This document shows positions 63,286 to 64,000 of a stretch of DNA of 64,000 nucleotides, one piece after another. The first letter of the stretch is position 1; every line of letters begins with the position of its first letter. Position numbers and translations under genes: made by a program. Under the pieces are notes generated by a model. It was not told where the DNA came from. It saw only the letters and a list, made by a program, of their open reading frames with translations, and searched no databases. This DNA is from Muribaculaceae bacterium (lineage in GTDB: Bacteria; Bacteroidota; Bacteroidia; Bacteroidales; Muribaculaceae), in assembly GCA_017557665.1 (NCBI GenBank), contig JAFYYI010000031.1, forward strand, positions 1 to 64,000, in the 5' to 3' direction.

Positions 63286-64000
63286 ATGGATATAGAGAAT
63301 CAGAAAATAGATTATAAAAGTATCCGCAAAATTCGCACGGGTGATAAGGGCTTTAAAGATTTGGCGATATCATGTGTAGCCTTTGCTAATGCATTAGGAG
63401 GAACGTTGTATATTGGCATAGAAGATGATACACTAACTCCTCCCGATGGACAAATTATTGGCGAGGCTGAAGTCAATGATGCTGTATCGCGCTTGAACAG
63501 TTTATGTTTCAATGTGAGTTTGTCTTCCTCGGGATTAATAAAACACGAAAATGGCGGGGATTTCTTCAAGATTGATGTTGCTCCGTCAACAAAGTCCATA
63601 GCTACTACATCTGATGGCAAGATATATCGTAGAATTGCAGACAAATGTGAGCCAGTTCGCAACGAGGACTTGCAACGATTGTCTATTGAAAAAGGTGCCT
63701 ACCAGTGGGAATTATTGTCAACGCGTTATTTACTTTCAGATTTACCCGTTGAGAATATTAAACGTTTTGCTAATGACATAAGACAATCTGACCGAGTCAA
63801 GGAGCATGTCAAACAGATGTCCGATCCTGAGATTCTAGAGCATTACAATCTTGTGGATAACGAAAAGGTCACCAATTTGGGTGTCCTATGGTTAGGTAAT
63901 GCCAAACAACGCAGCCGCATTTCCTTCCCTATCACAGTACAATACATTGTTTATAACCACTTGGAGCAGAAAGTGAGAAAGGTGGAATGGCATGACAATA
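63286..64000 (+). CDS. AlbA_2 (Schlafen-type) domain protein, 3'-truncated by window edge
   Basis: Starts at ATG 63286 and stays open to the window end (238 codons seen). The N-terminal part reads like an AlbA_2 / Schlafen_AlbA_2 domain: AISCVAFANALGGTLYIGIE, then PPDGQIIG, and later GKIYRRIADKCEPV. Such proteins are often annotated as ATP-dependent DNA helicase-like or putative transcriptional regulators, and some occur in defence loci. GC is visibly lower than in the rest of the window and codon use is more A/T-rich, suggesting acquisition by transfer. The C-terminal domains are not visible, so no function is assigned. Confidence 0.8.
   Translation, partial: MDIENQKIDYKSIRKIRTGDKGFKDLAISCVAFANALGGTLYIGIEDDTLTPPDGQIIGEAEVNDAVSRLNSLCFNVSLSSSGLIKHENGGDFFKIDVAPSTKSIATTSDGKIYRRIADKCEPVRNEDLQRLSIEKGAYQWELLSTRYLLSDLPVENIKRFANDIRQSDRVKEHVKQMSDPEILEHYNLVDNEKVTNLGVLWLGNAKQRSRISFPITVQYIVYNHLEQKVRKVEWHDN

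Overview
The window is about 53% GC by eye and looks like a chromosomal segment from a member of the order Bacteroidales, most like the Muribaculaceae or Prevotella-type gut lineages. This rests on the repeated TTG-N19-21-TAnnTTTG promoters, the absence of clear Shine-Dalgarno sequences, and Bacteroidota-typical families: GldE, DUF3078, carboxynorspermidine synthase, C10 peptidase with dockerin tail, BspA-like surface protein, OMP_b-brl_3 receptor, and T9SS-like C-terminal modules. The family or genus cannot be fixed from sequence alone. No rRNA, tRNA, CRISPR array, transposase or phage gene was recognised.

Layout. 1-1.6 kb: end of rpmA and a secreted Lys-rich protein. 1.6-15.5 kb: almost entirely minus-strand housekeeping and envelope genes (YkvA-like, GldE, lipoprotein, TraB/GumN, C69 dipeptidase, a run of small secreted proteins with a DUF3078 barrel, GH25 lysozyme, TM2 protein, yidC, pyrG). 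15.5-25.9 kb: three large paralogous secreted proteins with nearly identical ends and divergent middles. Each has a long, partly conserved 5' leader, and the genes are interleaved with copies of a 404-bp multi-hairpin repeat. 26-36 kb: nucleoside-recognition (Gate) permease, a repeat-rich surface protein with dockerin tail, a broken BspA-like gene, an outer-membrane receptor, carboxynorspermidine synthase, Nudix and rhodanese. 36.6-45.6 kb: a short protein, an outer-membrane protein, a metallophosphoesterase, a DUF2156-GNAT fusion, a third copy of the hairpin repeat, and a minus-strand run of C10 peptidase, P1 peptidase and C26 amidotransferase-like hydrolase.

45.9-60.9 kb is the most unusual part. 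A plus-strand gene run encodes a membrane protein, a lipoprotein, a zinc-ribbon/Q-P-repeat/TM protein, one very large membrane protein, a second zinc-ribbon/Q-P-repeat/TM protein and a second lipoprotein. The large gene is a single 1,523-codon reading frame (stop included) interrupted by two in-frame TAA codons but by no frameshift. Next to it lies the well-known MoxR-type cluster: RDD (divergent), SpoIIM, a polytopic membrane protein, DUF4129, DUF4350, MoxR AAA+ ATPase and DUF58. The two groups abut at interlocked divergent promoters. 61-62.9 kb encodes a secreted serpin fused to a TonB C-terminal domain. The window ends inside a lower-GC AlbA_2 (Schlafen-type) gene.

Themes linking the genes: surface and envelope function dominates. 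Two proteins carry dockerin-like calcium-binding repeats, and three paralogs have an N-terminal domain that may be cohesin-like, so a surface assembly is possible but unproven. Proteolysis and its control recur (C69, C10, P1, serpin). Three premature stop codons in two otherwise readable genes are the clearest anomalies.
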